A DNA stretch of 64,000 nt from Microbispora siamensis. Its GTDB lineage: Bacteria > Actinomycetota > Actinomycetes > Streptosporangiales > Streptosporangiaceae. Under the pieces are notes generated by a model. That model searched no databases. It saw only the letters and a list, made by a program, of their open reading frames with translations, and had not been told where the DNA came from. Positions 7,843 to 18,379 of this stretch are shown piece after piece. The stretch is from the NCBI RefSeq assembly GCF_016863095.1, contig NZ_BOOF01000003.1, positions 124,001 through 188,000 of the forward strand, given 5' to 3'. Position numbers and translations under genes: made by a program. Each line of letters opens with the position of its first letter. The stretch's first letter is position 1.

Positions 7843-9435
7843 ATGCTCAGGTCGAATCTCGAACGGCAGGGGATCACACGCGTGGGAGGCGGCCTGGCCG
7901 CCCTTCTCGTCGCGTTGTCCGGATGCGCCGGCGACGCCGTCGAGCCCACCGGCGGCTCGGACGAGCGGAAGACGCCTGGCGTCACCGCCCGCAGCCCGGC
8001 CCCGGACGGCGCCGCGAGCCCTGGGGGGACCCTGGGCAGGGCGGTGCCCATGGCACACCGGCAGGGTCCCGCGCACGTGGAGGTCGTCGCGCTGAACCGG
8101 ACGTCGGCCACCACGGTGACCGGCCGTTTCAAGGTCGTCAACGACGGTCGGACCGGGCTCGACCTGTCGATCAGTCTGTTCGAGGGCGGAAGGGGGGCGG
8201 ACAGCAGCTCGCTGGTGGCCGGCGGCATCGGACTGCTCGACGGCCGGGGCAGCAAGCTGTACATGCCGCTGTCCACCACCGACCACACGTGCCTGTGCTC
8301 CTCGCTGGCCGGCACGACGATCGGGCCGGGCGAATCGGTGGACGTTCACGCGGTGTTCCCCGCGCCTCCGCCGGACGTACGGCGCGTGACGGTGACGATG
8401 CCGCTGACCGTGCCGGTCCAGGACGTGCCGATCACGGACGGCCCGCTCCGGCCGGCGGCGGACCAGACGATCGACCCGGCGTCGGTGGACCTGGCGCCGC
8501 CGCGGGTGCTCAGCGTGCACAGCCGGGCCGAGGGCGACGAGCGTTCGGTGGACGAGGACGCCGACGGCCGCGCCGTACGGCTGTCGGCCGATGTGCTGTT
8601 CGCCCTGAACAAAGCCGAGTTGACCCCGCGGGCGAGCGCGCTGCTGAAGGAAGTGGCCGGGCAGATCGACGCCTCCGGGGACACCACGGTCGAGGTCGAC
8701 GGTTACACCGACACCACGGGGAACGACGCCATCAACCAGCCGTTGTCGGAGCGGCGCGCCAAGGCCGTGGCCGACCGGCTCAGGACGCTGGTCACCCGGG
8801 GTGGCGTCACCTTCCGGACCGCCGGCCACGGCTCGGCGGACCCGGTGGCCTCCAACGCCTTCGAGGAGGGGAGGCGCAAGAACCGGCGGGTCACCGTCCG
8901 GTTCACGCCTCCGCCGCCCTCGTCGCCCTCATCGTCCGCCACGGGTCAGTCCTCGGGCGGGCAGCCCTTCGAGTGGACGCCCGGCGAGGCCCCGGTGTCC
9001 GGCAGCGCCGCGTTCACCGCCGACGGCGCCAAGGATCTTCGGGTCGAGGTCAACGGCGCGCATCGCGACTCCACCGGCCTGACCACCGTGGTCTGGTCCG
9101 TTCGCAACACCGGGCAGTCCGACGTCGAGCTGCAGTCGGCGTTCGAGCAGGATCAGCGGTATCACGGCATGTTCAGCCCCTCCCCGAGCGGCACCGACGG
9201 CGTCACCCTGCTCGACCGGTCCGCCAAGATCTGGTACTACCCGTTGCGCGACTCCGGCGGGCAATGCGTGTGCACGTCCATGTCCCGCACGGCCGCCAAG
9301 AGAACGCTGGCGCCCGGAGAGAGCGTCACCTACGCCGGCGTCTACCGGCTGCCCGACGAGGTGCGGAGCGTGGACGTCGACTTCCCCTGGCACGGCACGG
9401 CGGGCGCGCGGGTCGAGGGAGTCGCGATCGGATAG
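7843..9435 (+). CDS. Lipoprotein with OmpA-like domain between two related beta domains
   Basis: 530 residues from ATG 7843. Lipobox LSGC puts the lipidated cysteine at Cys28. An OmpA-C-like peptidoglycan-binding domain lies at about 245-355 ([43 protein letters not shown]). On each side is a similar beta-rich domain: the first contains [17 protein letters not shown], the second [21 protein letters not shown]. Ser/Pro-rich linkers join them. It is probably anchored outside the cell membrane and attached to the cell wall. The duplicated flanking domain with its Cys-x-Cys motif is of unknown function. Confidence 0.8.
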   Translation: MLRSNLERQGITRVGGGLAALLVALSGCAGDAVEPTGGSDERKTPGVTARSPAPDGAASPGGTLGRAVPMAHRQGPAHVEVVALNRTSATTVTGRFKVVNDGRTGLDLSISLFEGGRGADSSSLVAGGIGLLDGRGSKLYMPLSTTDHTCLCSSLAGTTIGPGESVDVHAVFPAPPPDVRRVTVTMPLTVPVQDVPITDGPLRPAADQTIDPASVDLAPPRVLSVHSRAEGDERSVDEDADGRAVRLSADVLFALNKAELTPRASALLKEVAGQIDASGDTTVEVDGYTDTTGNDAINQPLSERRAKAVADRLRTLVTRGGVTFRTAGHGSADPVASNAFEEGRRKNRRVTVRFTPPPPSSPSSSATGQSSGGQPFEWTPGEAPVSGSAAFTADGAKDLRVEVNGAHRDSTGLTTVVWSVRNTGQSDVELQSAFEQDQRYHGMFSPSPSGTDGVTLLDRSAKIWYYPLRDSGGQCVCTSMSRTAAKRTLAPGESVTYAGVYRLPDEVRSVDVDFPWHGTAGARVEGVAIG

Positions 9436-9632
9436 CCGGAACTCCGCACGCCAGGCTCCACGTCGCAGGCTCCGCATGACAGGAGGAAGCGGTCGGGCCG
9501 TGCGCAGTGCCGGGTCCGGACGGCCCCCACCGCATGGGCGGTGCGGAGCCTCCGGCGCGGCCGAAGGCGTTCACACGTGCGATCGCTTCCTCCCTTCCAG
9601 CGTAAACGCGGGGCCGCGACCGGCGACAGGGC

Positions 9633-10334
9633 TCAGACGGACAACAGGCGGTGAACCTCCTCGTCCTGGAGCTCCCGCGCGGGGCCGGACCTGACGACCC
9701 GTCCGGCGTCGAGGATCACGAACCCGTCGGCCAGCCGCAGCGCGAGGTCCAGGTACTGCTCCACCAGCAGGATCGCGAGGCCGGTCGCGTGCAGGCGTTC
9801 GACGGCCTCCTCGATCTCCAGGATGATCGACGGCTGGATGCCCTCGGTCGGCTCGTCCAGGATCAGCAGCTTCGGCCGGGTGACCAGGGCCCGGGCCATC
9901 GCGAGCTGCTGCTGCTGGCCGCCGGACAGGAAGCCCGCCGGCCGTTTGAGCAGCGGCTTGAGCCGGGGGAAGACCTCCAGCGCCTCCTCCAGCGCCGCCC
10001 GGTCCCGGTGCGCGGACGCCTCCAGCGTGACCAGGAGGTTGTCCATCACGCTGAGCTGGGGGAACGTGTCGTGCCCCTGCGGCACGTAGCCCATGCCGAG
10101 CCGTACGCGCTGGTCAGGGCGCAGCCGGGTGACGTCCCTGCCCTCGAACGTCACCCTCCCGCCGGTCGCCGGGAGCACGCCCATGACGGTGTCGAGCAGG
10201 GTGGTCTTGCCGACCCCGTTGCGGCCCATCACGCAGACGAGGCGGCCTGCGGGCACCTCCAGCGAGACGCCGAAGAGCACCCGGGCCCGGCCGTACCCCG
10301 ACTCCAGTCCCTCAACGGACAGCATCCTCGGCAC
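9633..10334 (-). CDS. urtE: Urea ABC transporter ATP-binding subunit UrtE
   Basis: 233 residues. Walker A GRNGVGKTT, Q-loop VPQGHDTF, signature LSGGQQQQLAMARAL, Walker B LLILDEPTEGIQPS and H-loop replacement in LLVEQYLD are all present. The phrase EGIQPSII is typical of UrtE and LivF-type subunits. It couples ATP hydrolysis to urea import with UrtD. It is the last gene of urtABCDE and overlaps urtD by about 23 bp; an in-frame ATG at 10325 would shorten this to 14 bp. About 197 bp separate it from the convergent OmpA lipoprotein gene; a short hairpin without a T tract is the only structure there. Confidence 0.93.
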   Translation of the reverse strand: MPRMLSVEGLESGYGRARVLFGVSLEVPAGRLVCVMGRNGVGKTTLLDTVMGVLPATGGRVTFEGRDVTRLRPDQRVRLGMGYVPQGHDTFPQLSVMDNLLVTLEASAHRDRAALEEALEVFPRLKPLLKRPAGFLSGGQQQQLAMARALVTRPKLLILDEPTEGIQPSIILEIEEAVERLHATGLAILLVEQYLDLALRLADGFVILDAGRVVRSGPARELQDEEVHRLLSV

Positions 10335-11073
10335 CCTCCCGCGCCCGTCCCAAGTAGATCTCCTGTACGCGCGGGTCGGCCCGCACCTGCTCCACCGAGC
10401 CCTCCGTCAGCACCCTGCCCTCGTGCAGCACGGTGACCTGGGAGGCGTAGCGGCGCAGGAAGTCCATGTCGTGCTCGACCACGATCACGGTGTGGTCGCG
10501 GGCGACCTCGGTGAGCAGTTCGCCGGTGCGCTCGCGCTCGCCGGAGGACATCCCGGCGACCGGCTCGTCGAGCAGCAGCAGCCGGGGCCGCTGGACGATC
10601 AGCATGCCGATCTCCAGCCACTGCCGCTGCCCGTGGGACAGCACCCCCGCCTTGCTGCCCGCCAGCGAGGCCAGGCCGGTCGTCTCCAGCGCCGCCGTGA
10701 CCTCCTCCGACACCCCGCGCCTGCGCCGCAGCAGCGACCAGAGCGGGCGGCGGAACGACGCGGCCAGGTCGAGGTTCTCCAGCACGGTGAGCTCCTCGAA
10801 GACCACCGAGGTCTGGAAGGTGCGGCCCACGCCGAGCCGGACGATCTCGTGCTCCCTGCGGCCCAGGAGGTCGTGCCCCTCGAACCGCACCGAGCCCCCG
10901 GTGGGCCTGGTCAGGCCCGTGATCACGTCGATGAGGGTGGTCTTCCCCGCGCCGTTCGGCCCGATCAGGAAGCGCAGCTCACCCCGCCCCACGGTCAAAT
11001 CCACACCGTCGAGCGCCCGGAAGCCGCCGAAGGCGACCTCCAGACTCCGTATCTCCAACAGCGCCTCGGTCAC
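10312..11073 (-). CDS. urtD: Urea ABC transporter ATP-binding subunit UrtD
   Basis: 253 residues from GTG 11073 (VTEALLEIRSLEVAFGG), with GGGAGG about 8 nt upstream. The 4-nt GTGA overlap with the urtC stop supports this start. Walker A GPNGAGKTT, signature-like LSHGQRQWLEIGM and Walker B LLLLDEPVAGMSSGER are visible; LSHGQ instead of LSGGQ is characteristic of UrtD. The end, DPRVQEIYLGR, matches branched-chain/urea LivG-type subunits. It is the partner ATPase of UrtE. Confidence 0.93.
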   Translation of the reverse strand: MTEALLEIRSLEVAFGGFRALDGVDLTVGRGELRFLIGPNGAGKTTLIDVITGLTRPTGGSVRFEGHDLLGRREHEIVRLGVGRTFQTSVVFEELTVLENLDLAASFRRPLWSLLRRRRGVSEEVTAALETTGLASLAGSKAGVLSHGQRQWLEIGMLIVQRPRLLLLDEPVAGMSSGERERTGELLTEVARDHTVIVVEHDMDFLRRYASQVTVLHEGRVLTEGSVEQVRADPRVQEIYLGRAREGAEDAVR

Positions 11074-12134
11074 GTCCGTGCCTCCCTTCTCCGTACGAGG
11101 TTGGCGGCCAGGCCCGCGATGCCGCTGGGCGCCAGCGTCATGACGAGCACGAACAGGGCGCCCTGCAGGTAGAGCCAGGCGTCCGGAAGCTCCTCGCTGA
11201 AGTAGGTCCGCGCGTACCCCATGACGACCGCGCCGAGCACCGCGCCGGCCAGCGCGAACCGGCCGCCGACCGCCACCGCGACGACGAGTTCGAGCGAGGG
11301 GACGACGCCGAGCAGGGCCGGCGAGATGATGCCGACCACGGGGACGAACAGCGCCCCCGCGATGCCGGCCATGCCCGCAGAGACGGCGAAGGTCAGCGTC
11401 TTCACGGTGGCCGGGTCGTAGCCGAGGAAGCGCACGCGGTCCTCGCCGTCCCTGACGGCCAGCAGCAGCCGCCCGAACCGGCTGCGGACGAGTTGCCTGG
11501 CGCCCAGGTAGAGCGCCCCGAGCACGATCGCGACCAGCAGATAGAGGCCCCGCTGGGTCTCGTCGGCCGCCACGTCCCTGCCGAAGAAGTCGAAGAAGTT
11601 GGTCAGGCCGTTCGTGCCGCCGGTCAGCCCCTGCTGCCCGACCAGCAGGATCACCAGCGCCGCCGCCAGCGCCTGGGTGAGGATCGCGAAGTACGCCCCT
11701 CGTACGCGCTGGCGGAACACCAGCGTGCCGAGCAGCAGGGCGACCGCCACCGGCAGCACGACGACCATGGCCAGCGCGAAGACCGGGTTGCCGAACGGCT
11801 TCCACAGCGCCGGCAGCTTCTCCACCCCGCTCCAGACCATGAAGTCGGGCAGGTCCCCGGCGGCGTCGTTGAGCTTGAGATACATGCCCATCGCGTAGCC
11901 GCCGAGGCCGAAGAACACCCCCTGCCCGAGCGTGAGCATGCCGCCCTGGCCCCAGGCGAGGCCGATGCCGAGCGCCACGATCGCGTAGCAGAGATACTTG
12001 GCCAGCAGGCCGAGGCGGAACGGCTCCAGCAGCAGCGGCGCCGCCACCAGGGCGAGCACCGCCACGGCCGAGAACACCGCCGCGAACGCCGCCGGGCCCT
12101 GCCACCGCCGTACGGACACCGCGGGGGCCGTCAT
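11070..12134 (-). CDS. urtC: Urea ABC transporter permease UrtC
   Basis: 354 residues with about ten hydrophobic segments. The motifs GLAWGQGGMLTLGQGVFFGLGGYAMGMY (GQGGMLTLGQGVFFGLGG is the diagnostic part) and GLTGGTNGLTNF identify a LivM/UrtC permease. It forms the membrane channel with UrtB. Overlaps of 4 nt with both urtB and urtD show tight translational coupling. Length is usual for the family. Confidence 0.93.
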   Translation of the reverse strand: MTAPAVSVRRWQGPAAFAAVFSAVAVLALVAAPLLLEPFRLGLLAKYLCYAIVALGIGLAWGQGGMLTLGQGVFFGLGGYAMGMYLKLNDAAGDLPDFMVWSGVEKLPALWKPFGNPVFALAMVVVLPVAVALLLGTLVFRQRVRGAYFAILTQALAAALVILLVGQQGLTGGTNGLTNFFDFFGRDVAADETQRGLYLLVAIVLGALYLGARQLVRSRFGRLLLAVRDGEDRVRFLGYDPATVKTLTFAVSAGMAGIAGALFVPVVGIISPALLGVVPSLELVVAVAVGGRFALAGAVLGAVVMGYARTYFSEELPDAWLYLQGALFVLVMTLAPSGIAGLAANLVRRREART

Positions 12135-12985
12135 GTCAGCGCCCGCGACCGGACGAAGAACAGCCCCTGCGGCCGGACCTGCAGGAAGCCGATGATCGCC
12201 ACGAAGACCACCACCTTGGCGAGGCTGGCGTCGCTCCAGAACTCGGCGTAGGAGTTCAGCAGGCCGAGGCCGGCCGCGGCCAGCACCGCGCCGCGAAGCT
12301 GGCCCAGGCCGCCCGCGACGACCACGAGGAACGCGTCCACGATGTAGTACGTCCCGAGCGTCGGGCCGACCGGCCCGATCAGTGTGAGGGCGACCCCCGC
12401 GACCCCGGCGAGGCCGGAGCCGATGAAGAACGTCCGCTGGTCGACCCGCCCGGTGTCGATGCCGCTGGTGGCCGCGAGCCTCCTGTTCTGCATCACCGCC
12501 CGCATGCGCCGCCCCTGCCCGGTCCTGTTCATGTACGCCCAGATCGCGAGCACCGACGCCGCGGCGAGCGCCATGATGAACAGCCGGTTGTACGGCAGGA
12601 TCCCGACGCCGCCGCGCAGCCAGGCGGGCGAGGCCACCTGCACGTTGGGCGCCCCGAACAGGTCCCTGGCCAGTTGCTGGAGCATGAGGCTGACGCCCCA
12701 GGTGAGCAGCAGCGTGTCGAGCGGGCGGCCGTAGAAGCGCCGGATCAGCGTGCGCTCCAGGACCAGGCCCATGAGCCCGGCGACCACGAACGCGGCCGGG
12801 AGGGCGATCAGGAACCCCACGCCCTGGAGCAGGTAGGCCGTGTAGGCCCCCGCCATGATGAACTCGCCGTGGGCCATGTTGACCACGCCCATCTGCCCGA
12901 ACGTGAACGTCAGCCCGAGGGCGATCAGCAGCAGGACCGCTCCGATCGACAGCCCGATCGGCAGCTGGTTGAGCACTCCCTCCAT
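12131..12985 (-). CDS. urtB: Urea ABC transporter permease UrtB
   Basis: 284 residues from ATG 12985, which lies 9 bp after the urtA stop. The frame extends far upstream only as an overlap of urtA, so that extension is rejected. Motifs QMGVVNMAHGEFIMAGAY and VVVAGGLGQLRGAVLAA are typical LivH/UrtB. The protein lacks the long N-terminal periplasmic extension seen in some cyanobacterial UrtB forms, as is usual in actinobacteria. It is the second channel subunit. Confidence 0.93.
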   Translation of the reverse strand: MEGVLNQLPIGLSIGAVLLLIALGLTFTFGQMGVVNMAHGEFIMAGAYTAYLLQGVGFLIALPAAFVVAGLMGLVLERTLIRRFYGRPLDTLLLTWGVSLMLQQLARDLFGAPNVQVASPAWLRGGVGILPYNRLFIMALAAASVLAIWAYMNRTGQGRRMRAVMQNRRLAATSGIDTGRVDQRTFFIGSGLAGVAGVALTLIGPVGPTLGTYYIVDAFLVVVAGGLGQLRGAVLAAAGLGLLNSYAEFWSDASLAKVVVFVAIIGFLQVRPQGLFFVRSRALT

Positions 12986-12993
12986 GGCGGCCG

Positions 12994-14220
12994 TCAGACC
13001 AGGCCGCCGGCCCAGGAGTACGTCTTGAGGTAGGGATCCGGCTTGATCGGCTCGCCGGAGTTCCACACCTCCTTGATCTGGCCGTCCGGCTGGACGACCC
13101 CGATGCGCGCGGTCTTGTAGACGTGTTGGTTGTCGCCGTCGATGGTGACCTTGCCCTCGGGGCGGTCGAGGGACACGCCGCCGGCGGCCTTCTTGACGGC
13201 CTCCACGTCGGTGGTCCCGGCCTTCTTCACGGCCTCGGCCCACAGGTAGACGGCGTTGTATCCGGCCTCCATCGGGTCGGAGGTCACCTTGTCGGCGCCG
13301 TACTTCGCCTTGAACGCGGCGACGAACTTCTGGTTCGCGGGGGTGTCGGTCGTCTGGTAGTAGTTCCAGGCCACGAGGTGCCCGGCGACGTTGTCGACCC
13401 CGATGCCCCTGACCTCCTCCTCGGCCACGGACACCGACATGACCGGCATCTGGTCGGCGCTGATCCCGGTGCTCTTGAGCTGCTTGAAGAACGCGACGTT
13501 GCTGTCGCCGTTCAGGGTGTTGAAGACCGCGTCCGGCTTCGCCTCGACGATCTTGTTGACGAGCGTGCTGTACTCGGTGTGCCCGAGCGGCGTGTACTCC
13601 TCGCCGAGGATCTCCATCCCGTTCGCCGCGGCGTACGCCTTGATGATTTTGTTCGCGGTTCTCGGGAAGACGTAGTCGCTGCCCACGAGGAAAAGCCTTT
13701 TCTTGCCCTTCTCCTTCAGGTAGTCGAGCCCGGGGACGATCTGCTGGTTGGTCGTCGCGCCCGTGTAGAAGATGTACGGCGAGCTTTCCAGTCCCTCGTA
13801 CTGGACCGGATACCACAGCAGAGCCTTGCGTTTTTCGAAGACGGGAAGCATCGCCTTGCGGCTCGCCGACGTCCAGCCGCCGAAGACGGTGGCGACCTTG
13901 TCCTGCGCGATGAGCTTGGTGGCCTTCTCGGCGAAGGTCGGCCAGTCGGACGCGCCGTCCTCCACGACGGGCTCCAGTTTCTTGCCCAGCACGCCGCCCG
14001 CCGCGTTGATCTCGTCGATCGCGAGCAGTTCGGCGTCCCTGACCGTGACCTCGCTGATGGCCATCGTGCCGCTGAGTGAGTGGAGAATGCCCACTTTGAT
14101 GGTGTCGGAGCCCCCAGAGGAGGCGCCCGTGTCATTCGTGGACGATTGCCCGGCACAGGCCGCGAGCGTCACGGCCGCCAGCGTGAACACCGCTCCGGTG
14201 CGCCATAATGAGTTACGCAA
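12994..14220 (-). CDS. urtA: Urea ABC transporter substrate-binding lipoprotein UrtA
   Basis: 408 residues. The signal sequence ends in lipobox LAAC with Cys22 lipidated. The mature protein has the periplasmic-binding type 1 fold with [31 protein letters not shown] and [16 protein letters not shown], all hallmarks of UrtA/amide-binding proteins. It captures urea outside the cell for UrtBCDE. It is the first gene of the importer operon and diverges from ureA across 182 bp holding a GlnR-like box. Confidence 0.95.
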   Translation of the reverse strand: MRNSLWRTGAVFTLAAVTLAACAGQSSTNDTGASSGGSDTIKVGILHSLSGTMAISEVTVRDAELLAIDEINAAGGVLGKKLEPVVEDGASDWPTFAEKATKLIAQDKVATVFGGWTSASRKAMLPVFEKRKALLWYPVQYEGLESSPYIFYTGATTNQQIVPGLDYLKEKGKKRLFLVGSDYVFPRTANKIIKAYAAANGMEILGEEYTPLGHTEYSTLVNKIVEAKPDAVFNTLNGDSNVAFFKQLKSTGISADQMPVMSVSVAEEEVRGIGVDNVAGHLVAWNYYQTTDTPANQKFVAAFKAKYGADKVTSDPMEAGYNAVYLWAEAVKKAGTTDVEAVKKAAGGVSLDRPEGKVTIDGDNQHVYKTARIGVVQPDGQIKEVWNSGEPIKPDPYLKTYSWAGGLV

Positions 14221-14342
14221 ATGCCTCTCCCTTGCCGCCGCGGTCCCCGCGCCGATCCGTCTGCCGTCAAGGTGAGCGCGCGGTATTTCCCGCCGAAATC
14301 CCGGCGGTTAACAACTCATTAGCGAGGGCTCACCGCCGTCCG

Positions 14343-14380
14343 GATACGCATACGAAATCAGCGGGTAACGCGGGGGAAAC
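14343..14380. promoter_or_regulatory. GlnR-type box in the urtA-ureA intergenic region
   Basis: Four half-sites occur with exact 6-nt spacers: GATAC (14343), GAAAT (14354), GTAAC (14365) and GAAAC (14376). This matches the actinobacterial GlnR pattern GTnAC-n6-GAAAC repeated twice with an 11-bp period. It ends 22 bp before the ureA start and lies about 120 bp from urtA. GlnR is the known nitrogen regulator of urease and urea uptake in actinomycetes, so control of both operons is expected. A looser set on the other side (about 14281-14315) is less clear. Confidence 0.75.
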
Positions 14381-14402
14381 GCCGGGTACTTATCGTCCCG
14401 CC

Positions 14403-14701
<299 letters not shown>

Positions 14702-14705
<4 letters not shown>

Positions 14706-15076
14706 GCGAGCGAAGCGAGCGAATCGGTCAGCACGGCGCGACGAGCTTCACGGGCGTGCCGGGCGAGATCCTCTGCGGCGACGGCGACGTGCCGCTCAAC
14801 CCCGGCAGGGAGCGGATCACCCTGAGAGTCGTCAACACGGCCGACCGCCCGGTGCAGGTCGGCTCGCACTACCACTTCGCCGCCGCCAATCCGGGCCTGG
14901 AGTTCGACCGGGAGGCGGCCTGGGGCACCCGCCTCGACATCCCGGCGGGCACCGCGGTCAGGTTCGAGCCCGGGGTGGAGCGCGACGTCACGCTGGTCCC
15001 GATCGCCGGCCACCGCGTCGTACCGGGCCTTCGTCCCGAGTGGGCCGGGCCTCTCGACGGGAGGATCGATGTCTAG
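14702..15076 (+). CDS. ureB: Urease subunit beta
   Basis: 124 residues. The conserved UreB region begins at [15 protein letters not shown], about residue 19, and includes [17 protein letters not shown] and RFEPG. The preceding 18 residues begin MSERSERI, encoded by a repetitive GAGCGAGCG stretch (14704-14727) frequently found at actinobacterial gene starts; they are an addition compared with standard UreB. The ATGA overlap with ureA and the 8-nt overlap with ureC indicate coupled translation of the three structural subunits. Confidence 0.96.
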
Positions 15077-16787
15077 CGTCGAGCGCTCCCGTTACTCCGC
15101 CCTGTACGGCCCGACGACCGGGGACCGGGTGCGCCTGGCCGACACCGACCTGTACGTCGAGGTGACCGAGGACCTCTCGATGGGGCCCGCCGGAGCGGGC
15201 GACGAGGCCGTGTTCGGCGGCGGCAAGGTCATCCGCGAGTCGATGGGGCAGGCGCGCACCACGAGGGCCGAGGGCGCGGCCGACCTCGTCATCACCGGCG
15301 CGGTGATCCTCGACTACTGGGGCGTGGTCAAGGCCGACATCGGCGTGCGCAACGGCCGGATCGTCGCCATCGGCAAGGCCGGCAACCCCGACACCATGGA
15401 CGGCGTCCACCCGGACCTCGTCATCGGTCCGTCCACCGAGATCCTCGCGGCCAACGGCAAGATCGTCACGGCGGGCGCGGTCGACTCCCACGTCCACCTG
15501 ATCTGCCCGCAGATCCTCGACGAGGCGCTCGCCTCGGGCGTCACCACGGTCGTCGGCGGCGGCACAGGACCCGCCGAGGGCACGAAGGCCACCACCGTGA
15601 CCGGCACCTGGTATCTCGGCCGGATGCTGGAGTCGCTGGACGCCTATCCGGTCAACGTGGCCCTGCTCGGCAAGGGCAACACGGTCAGCGAGGAGGGACT
15701 GCTCGAACAGCTCAGGGCCGGGGCGTCGGGCTTCAAGCTGCACGAGGACTGGGGCACCACCCCGGCCGCGATCGACGCGTGCCTGCGGGTCTGCGACGCC
15801 ACCGGGGTGCAGGTTGCCATCCACACCGACACGCTGAACGAGGCGGGGTTCGTGGAGTCGACCCTGCGGGCCATCGGCGGCCGGGCGATCCACGCCTACC
15901 ACACCGAGGGCGCCGGAGGCGGACACGCCCCGGACATCATCACGGTGGCCTCCCACGCCAACGTGCTGCCGTCGTCCACCAACCCGACCCGGCCGCACAC
16001 CGTCAACACCCACCACGAGCACCTGGACATGCTCATGGTGTGCCACCACCTCAGCCCCTCCATCCCCGAGGACCTGGCGTTCGCCGAGTCGCGGATCCGG
16101 CCGACGACGATGGCGGCCGAGGACGTCCTGCACGACATGGGCGCGATCTCGATGATCGGCTCGGACTCCCAGGCCATGGGCCGCGTCGGCGAGACGATCA
16201 TCCGTACGTGGCAGACGGCGCACGTGATGAAGCGGCGCCGCGGCGCGCTGCCGGGCGACGGCCCGGCCGACAATCTCCGCGCCCGCCGCTACGTCGCCAA
16301 GTACACGATCAACCCGGCGATCGCCCACGGCCTGGACGCGGAGATCGGCTCGGTGGAGGCAGGCAAGCTCGCCGACCTCGTCCTGTGGAGCCCGGCCTTC
16401 TTCGGGGTCAAGCCGGACCTCGTCGTCAAGGGCGGCGTCATCGCCTACGCGCAGATGGGCGACGCGAACGCGTCGATTCCGACGCCGCAGCCCGTGCTCC
16501 CCCGCCCGATGTTCGGCGCGGCCCCGGCCACCGCCGCCGCGACCTCGCTGCACTTCGTCGCGCCGCTCGCGCTGGATGACGGCCTGGCCGACCGCCTGGC
16601 CGTCGGCAGACGGCTGGTCCCCGTGGCCGACGTACGCGCCCGGCGCAAGGACGCGATGCCGCTCAACGACGCCCTGCCCGACATCCGGGTGGACCCCGAC
16701 ACCTTCGCCGTCCACGTGGACGGCGAGCTGATCGAGCCCGCCCCGGCCGAGTCGCTGCCGATGGCGCAGCGCTACTTCCTCTTCTGA
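15069..16787 (+). CDS. ureC: Urease subunit alpha (catalytic)
   Basis: 572 residues, typical UreC length. Nickel ligands are present: His141 and His143 in [10 protein letters not shown], the carbamylated Lys223 in GFKLHEDWG, His252 in AIHTDTLNE, His278 in [12 protein letters not shown], and Asp366 in [11 protein letters not shown]. The flap region MVCHHLSP carries the usual Cys and His. It is the active-site subunit of urease. GGGAGG precedes ATG 15069. It is followed within 2 bp by ureF. Confidence 0.98.
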   Translation: MSSVERSRYSALYGPTTGDRVRLADTDLYVEVTEDLSMGPAGAGDEAVFGGGKVIRESMGQARTTRAEGAADLVITGAVILDYWGVVKADIGVRNGRIVAIGKAGNPDTMDGVHPDLVIGPSTEILAANGKIVTAGAVDSHVHLICPQILDEALASGVTTVVGGGTGPAEGTKATTVTGTWYLGRMLESLDAYPVNVALLGKGNTVSEEGLLEQLRAGASGFKLHEDWGTTPAAIDACLRVCDATGVQVAIHTDTLNEAGFVESTLRAIGGRAIHAYHTEGAGGGHAPDIITVASHANVLPSSTNPTRPHTVNTHHEHLDMLMVCHHLSPSIPEDLAFAESRIRPTTMAAEDVLHDMGAISMIGSDSQAMGRVGETIIRTWQTAHVMKRRRGALPGDGPADNLRARRYVAKYTINPAIAHGLDAEIGSVEAGKLADLVLWSPAFFGVKPDLVVKGGVIAYAQMGDANASIPTPQPVLPRPMFGAAPATAAATSLHFVAPLALDDGLADRLAVGRRLVPVADVRARRKDAMPLNDALPDIRVDPDTFAVHVDGELIEPAPAESLPMAQRYFLF

Positions 16788-16788
16788 C

Positions 16789-17616
16789 ATGGACGGGGAC
16801 GCGGCGCTGCTGCTCCTGTCCGACTCCCGGCTCCCGGCCGGCGGGCACGCGCACTCGGGCGGCGTGGAGGAGGCCGTACGGCTGGGCGAGGTCACCGGCA
16901 CCGGCGACCTGGCGCGGTTCCTGCGCGGCAGGCTCGCCACCGCCGGCCTCGTCACCGCCGCCCTCGCCGCTGCCGCGTGCGAACTGGCCGCCGCGGACCG
17001 GGAGCTCGGCGCCGGCCTTGACCCGGGGGCACCGCCCGAGAACGGCGCCGCGGACGGCGTTCCGCTGTGGCGGCGGCTGGACGCCGAGGCCGACGCCCGG
17101 ACGGCCTCGCCCGCCCAGCGGGAGGCCGCCCGCACGCAGGGGCGGCTCCTGCTGCGCACAGCCCGCCGGATGTGGCCCTCGGCCGCCCTGGACACGCTCG
17201 CGCGGGCCGTGCCGGAGGGTCCGCACCACCCCGTCGCGCTCGGCGCGGTGGCGGCATCGGCGGGCTGCACGCCCCGCCAGGCCGCGCTGGCCGCCGCGTA
17301 CACCTCGGTCACCGGCCCGGCCACGGCGGCCGTACGGCTCCTCGGCCTCGACCCGGTCACCGTCCACCGCCTGCTCGCCGACCTCGCCCCCGCGCTCGGC
17401 GACACGGCCCGCGCCGCCTGCGCATCGCTCGACGACGCGGTCCCGGCGGACGGGGAGCCGGACGAGTGCCGGGCGGAAGAGCACCCGGGACGGCAGCCCG
17501 GGCGGCACGCGGCATGGCGGGCGCGATGGCGCGCGCTGCCGGGGCACAGCGCGCCCGCGCTCGACCTCCTGGCGGAGGGACATCTGACCAACCCGATGAA
17601 GCTTTTCGTCTCCTGA
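16789..17616 (+). CDS. ureF: Urease accessory protein UreF
   Basis: 275 residues, somewhat longer than usual because of a charged insert after about residue 215 ([20 protein letters not shown]). Starts [19 protein letters not shown], with the conserved SDS-PxGxxxHS pattern of UreF, and ends [11 protein letters not shown]. UreF works with UreD and UreG to load nickel into the apo-urease and gates GTP hydrolysis by UreG. It starts 2 bp after the ureC stop. Confidence 0.93.
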   Translation: MDGDAALLLLSDSRLPAGGHAHSGGVEEAVRLGEVTGTGDLARFLRGRLATAGLVTAALAAAACELAAADRELGAGLDPGAPPENGAADGVPLWRRLDAEADARTASPAQREAARTQGRLLLRTARRMWPSAALDTLARAVPEGPHHPVALGAVAASAGCTPRQAALAAAYTSVTGPATAAVRLLGLDPVTVHRLLADLAPALGDTARAACASLDDAVPADGEPDECRAEEHPGRQPGRHAAWRARWRALPGHSAPALDLLAEGHLTNPMKLFVS

Positions 17617-17660
17617 CATCCGCGCACCGGCCACCGCACGAGAAAGAGCAGGTACCCGAT

Positions 17661-18374
17661 ATGGGCGCTCACCACGACGACCTCCACGACGCGGCCGAGC
17701 CGCACGGGCGGGCGCTCCGCCTCGGCATCGGCGGGCCGGTCGGCAGCGGCAAGACCGCCCTGGTGGCGGCGCTGTGCCGCAGCCTCGGGCCGTCGCTGCG
17801 GCTCGGGGTCGTGACCAACGACATCTACACCACCGAGGACGCCGACTTCCTGCGCCGCGCGGGAGTCATCGACCCGGAACGGATCCTCGCCGTGCAGACC
17901 GGCTGCTGCCCGCACACCGCCATCCGCGACGACATCGCGGCCAACCTGGACGCCGTCGAGACGCTGGAGGAGCGGTTCGGGCCGCTCGACCTCGTGATCG
18001 TCGAGAGCGGCGGCGACAACCTCACCGCCACGTTCAGCCGGGGCCTGGCCGACCGGCAGATCTTCGTGCTCGACGTGTCGGGCGGCGACAAGGTGCCGCG
18101 CAAGGGCGGGCCGGGGGTGACCTCGGCCGACCTGCTCGTGGTCAACAAGACCGACCTCGCGCCGATGGTCGGGGCCGACCTGACCGTGATGTCCCGCGAC
18201 GCGGCGGCCGTACGGGACGGCAAGCCGGTGCTGTTCACGTCGATCAGGGAGGACAAGGGCGCTCACACCGTGGCGGAGTGGGTGACGCGCATGGTCGACG
18301 CCTGGCGGCGCGAGCACGGCGAGCCACACCGCCACGCCCTCCCGAACGCCGCCCAGCAGGCTCCGGCGTCCTGA
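17661..18374 (+). CDS. ureG: Urease accessory GTPase UreG
   Basis: 237 residues. P-loop GGPVGSGKT, the metal-binding CPH motif in [19 protein letters not shown], and NKTDLAP (G4) are present. The N-terminus [16 protein letters not shown] is His-rich. No ureE is present in the cluster, so this tract may serve as nickel donor or store, as proposed for other His-tailed UreG proteins. It provides GTP-driven nickel delivery to urease. AGCAGG lies upstream of ATG 17661. Confidence 0.96.
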   Translation: MGAHHDDLHDAAEPHGRALRLGIGGPVGSGKTALVAALCRSLGPSLRLGVVTNDIYTTEDADFLRRAGVIDPERILAVQTGCCPHTAIRDDIAANLDAVETLEERFGPLDLVIVESGGDNLTATFSRGLADRQIFVLDVSGGDKVPRKGGPGVTSADLLVVNKTDLAPMVGADLTVMSRDAAAVRDGKPVLFTSIREDKGAHTVAEWVTRMVDAWRREHGEPHRHALPNAAQQAPAS

Positions 18375-18379
18375 CCGGC

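Noticed and set aside
6702-8315. Sigma factor extended to a start near 8315
   Set aside because: The extra 187 codons overlap the divergent lipoprotein gene and show no sigma-factor homology; ATG 7754 fits the family start.
9528-9543. Short hairpin CACCGC/GCGGTG between the lipoprotein gene and urtE
   Set aside because: Six pairs and no T run in very GC-rich DNA; chance occurrence is likely, so it is not listed as a terminator.
12986-13816. UrtB with a long N-terminal extension
   Set aside because: The added part is urtA read in another frame; the permease starts at 12985 with MEGVLNQLPIG.
14988-18335. Very long open frame antisense to the urease genes (over 1100 codons)
   Set aside because: It mirrors ureC-ureF-ureG in a GC-rich codon pattern that suppresses stops on the other strand; composition is Arg/Gly/Val-rich without motifs.
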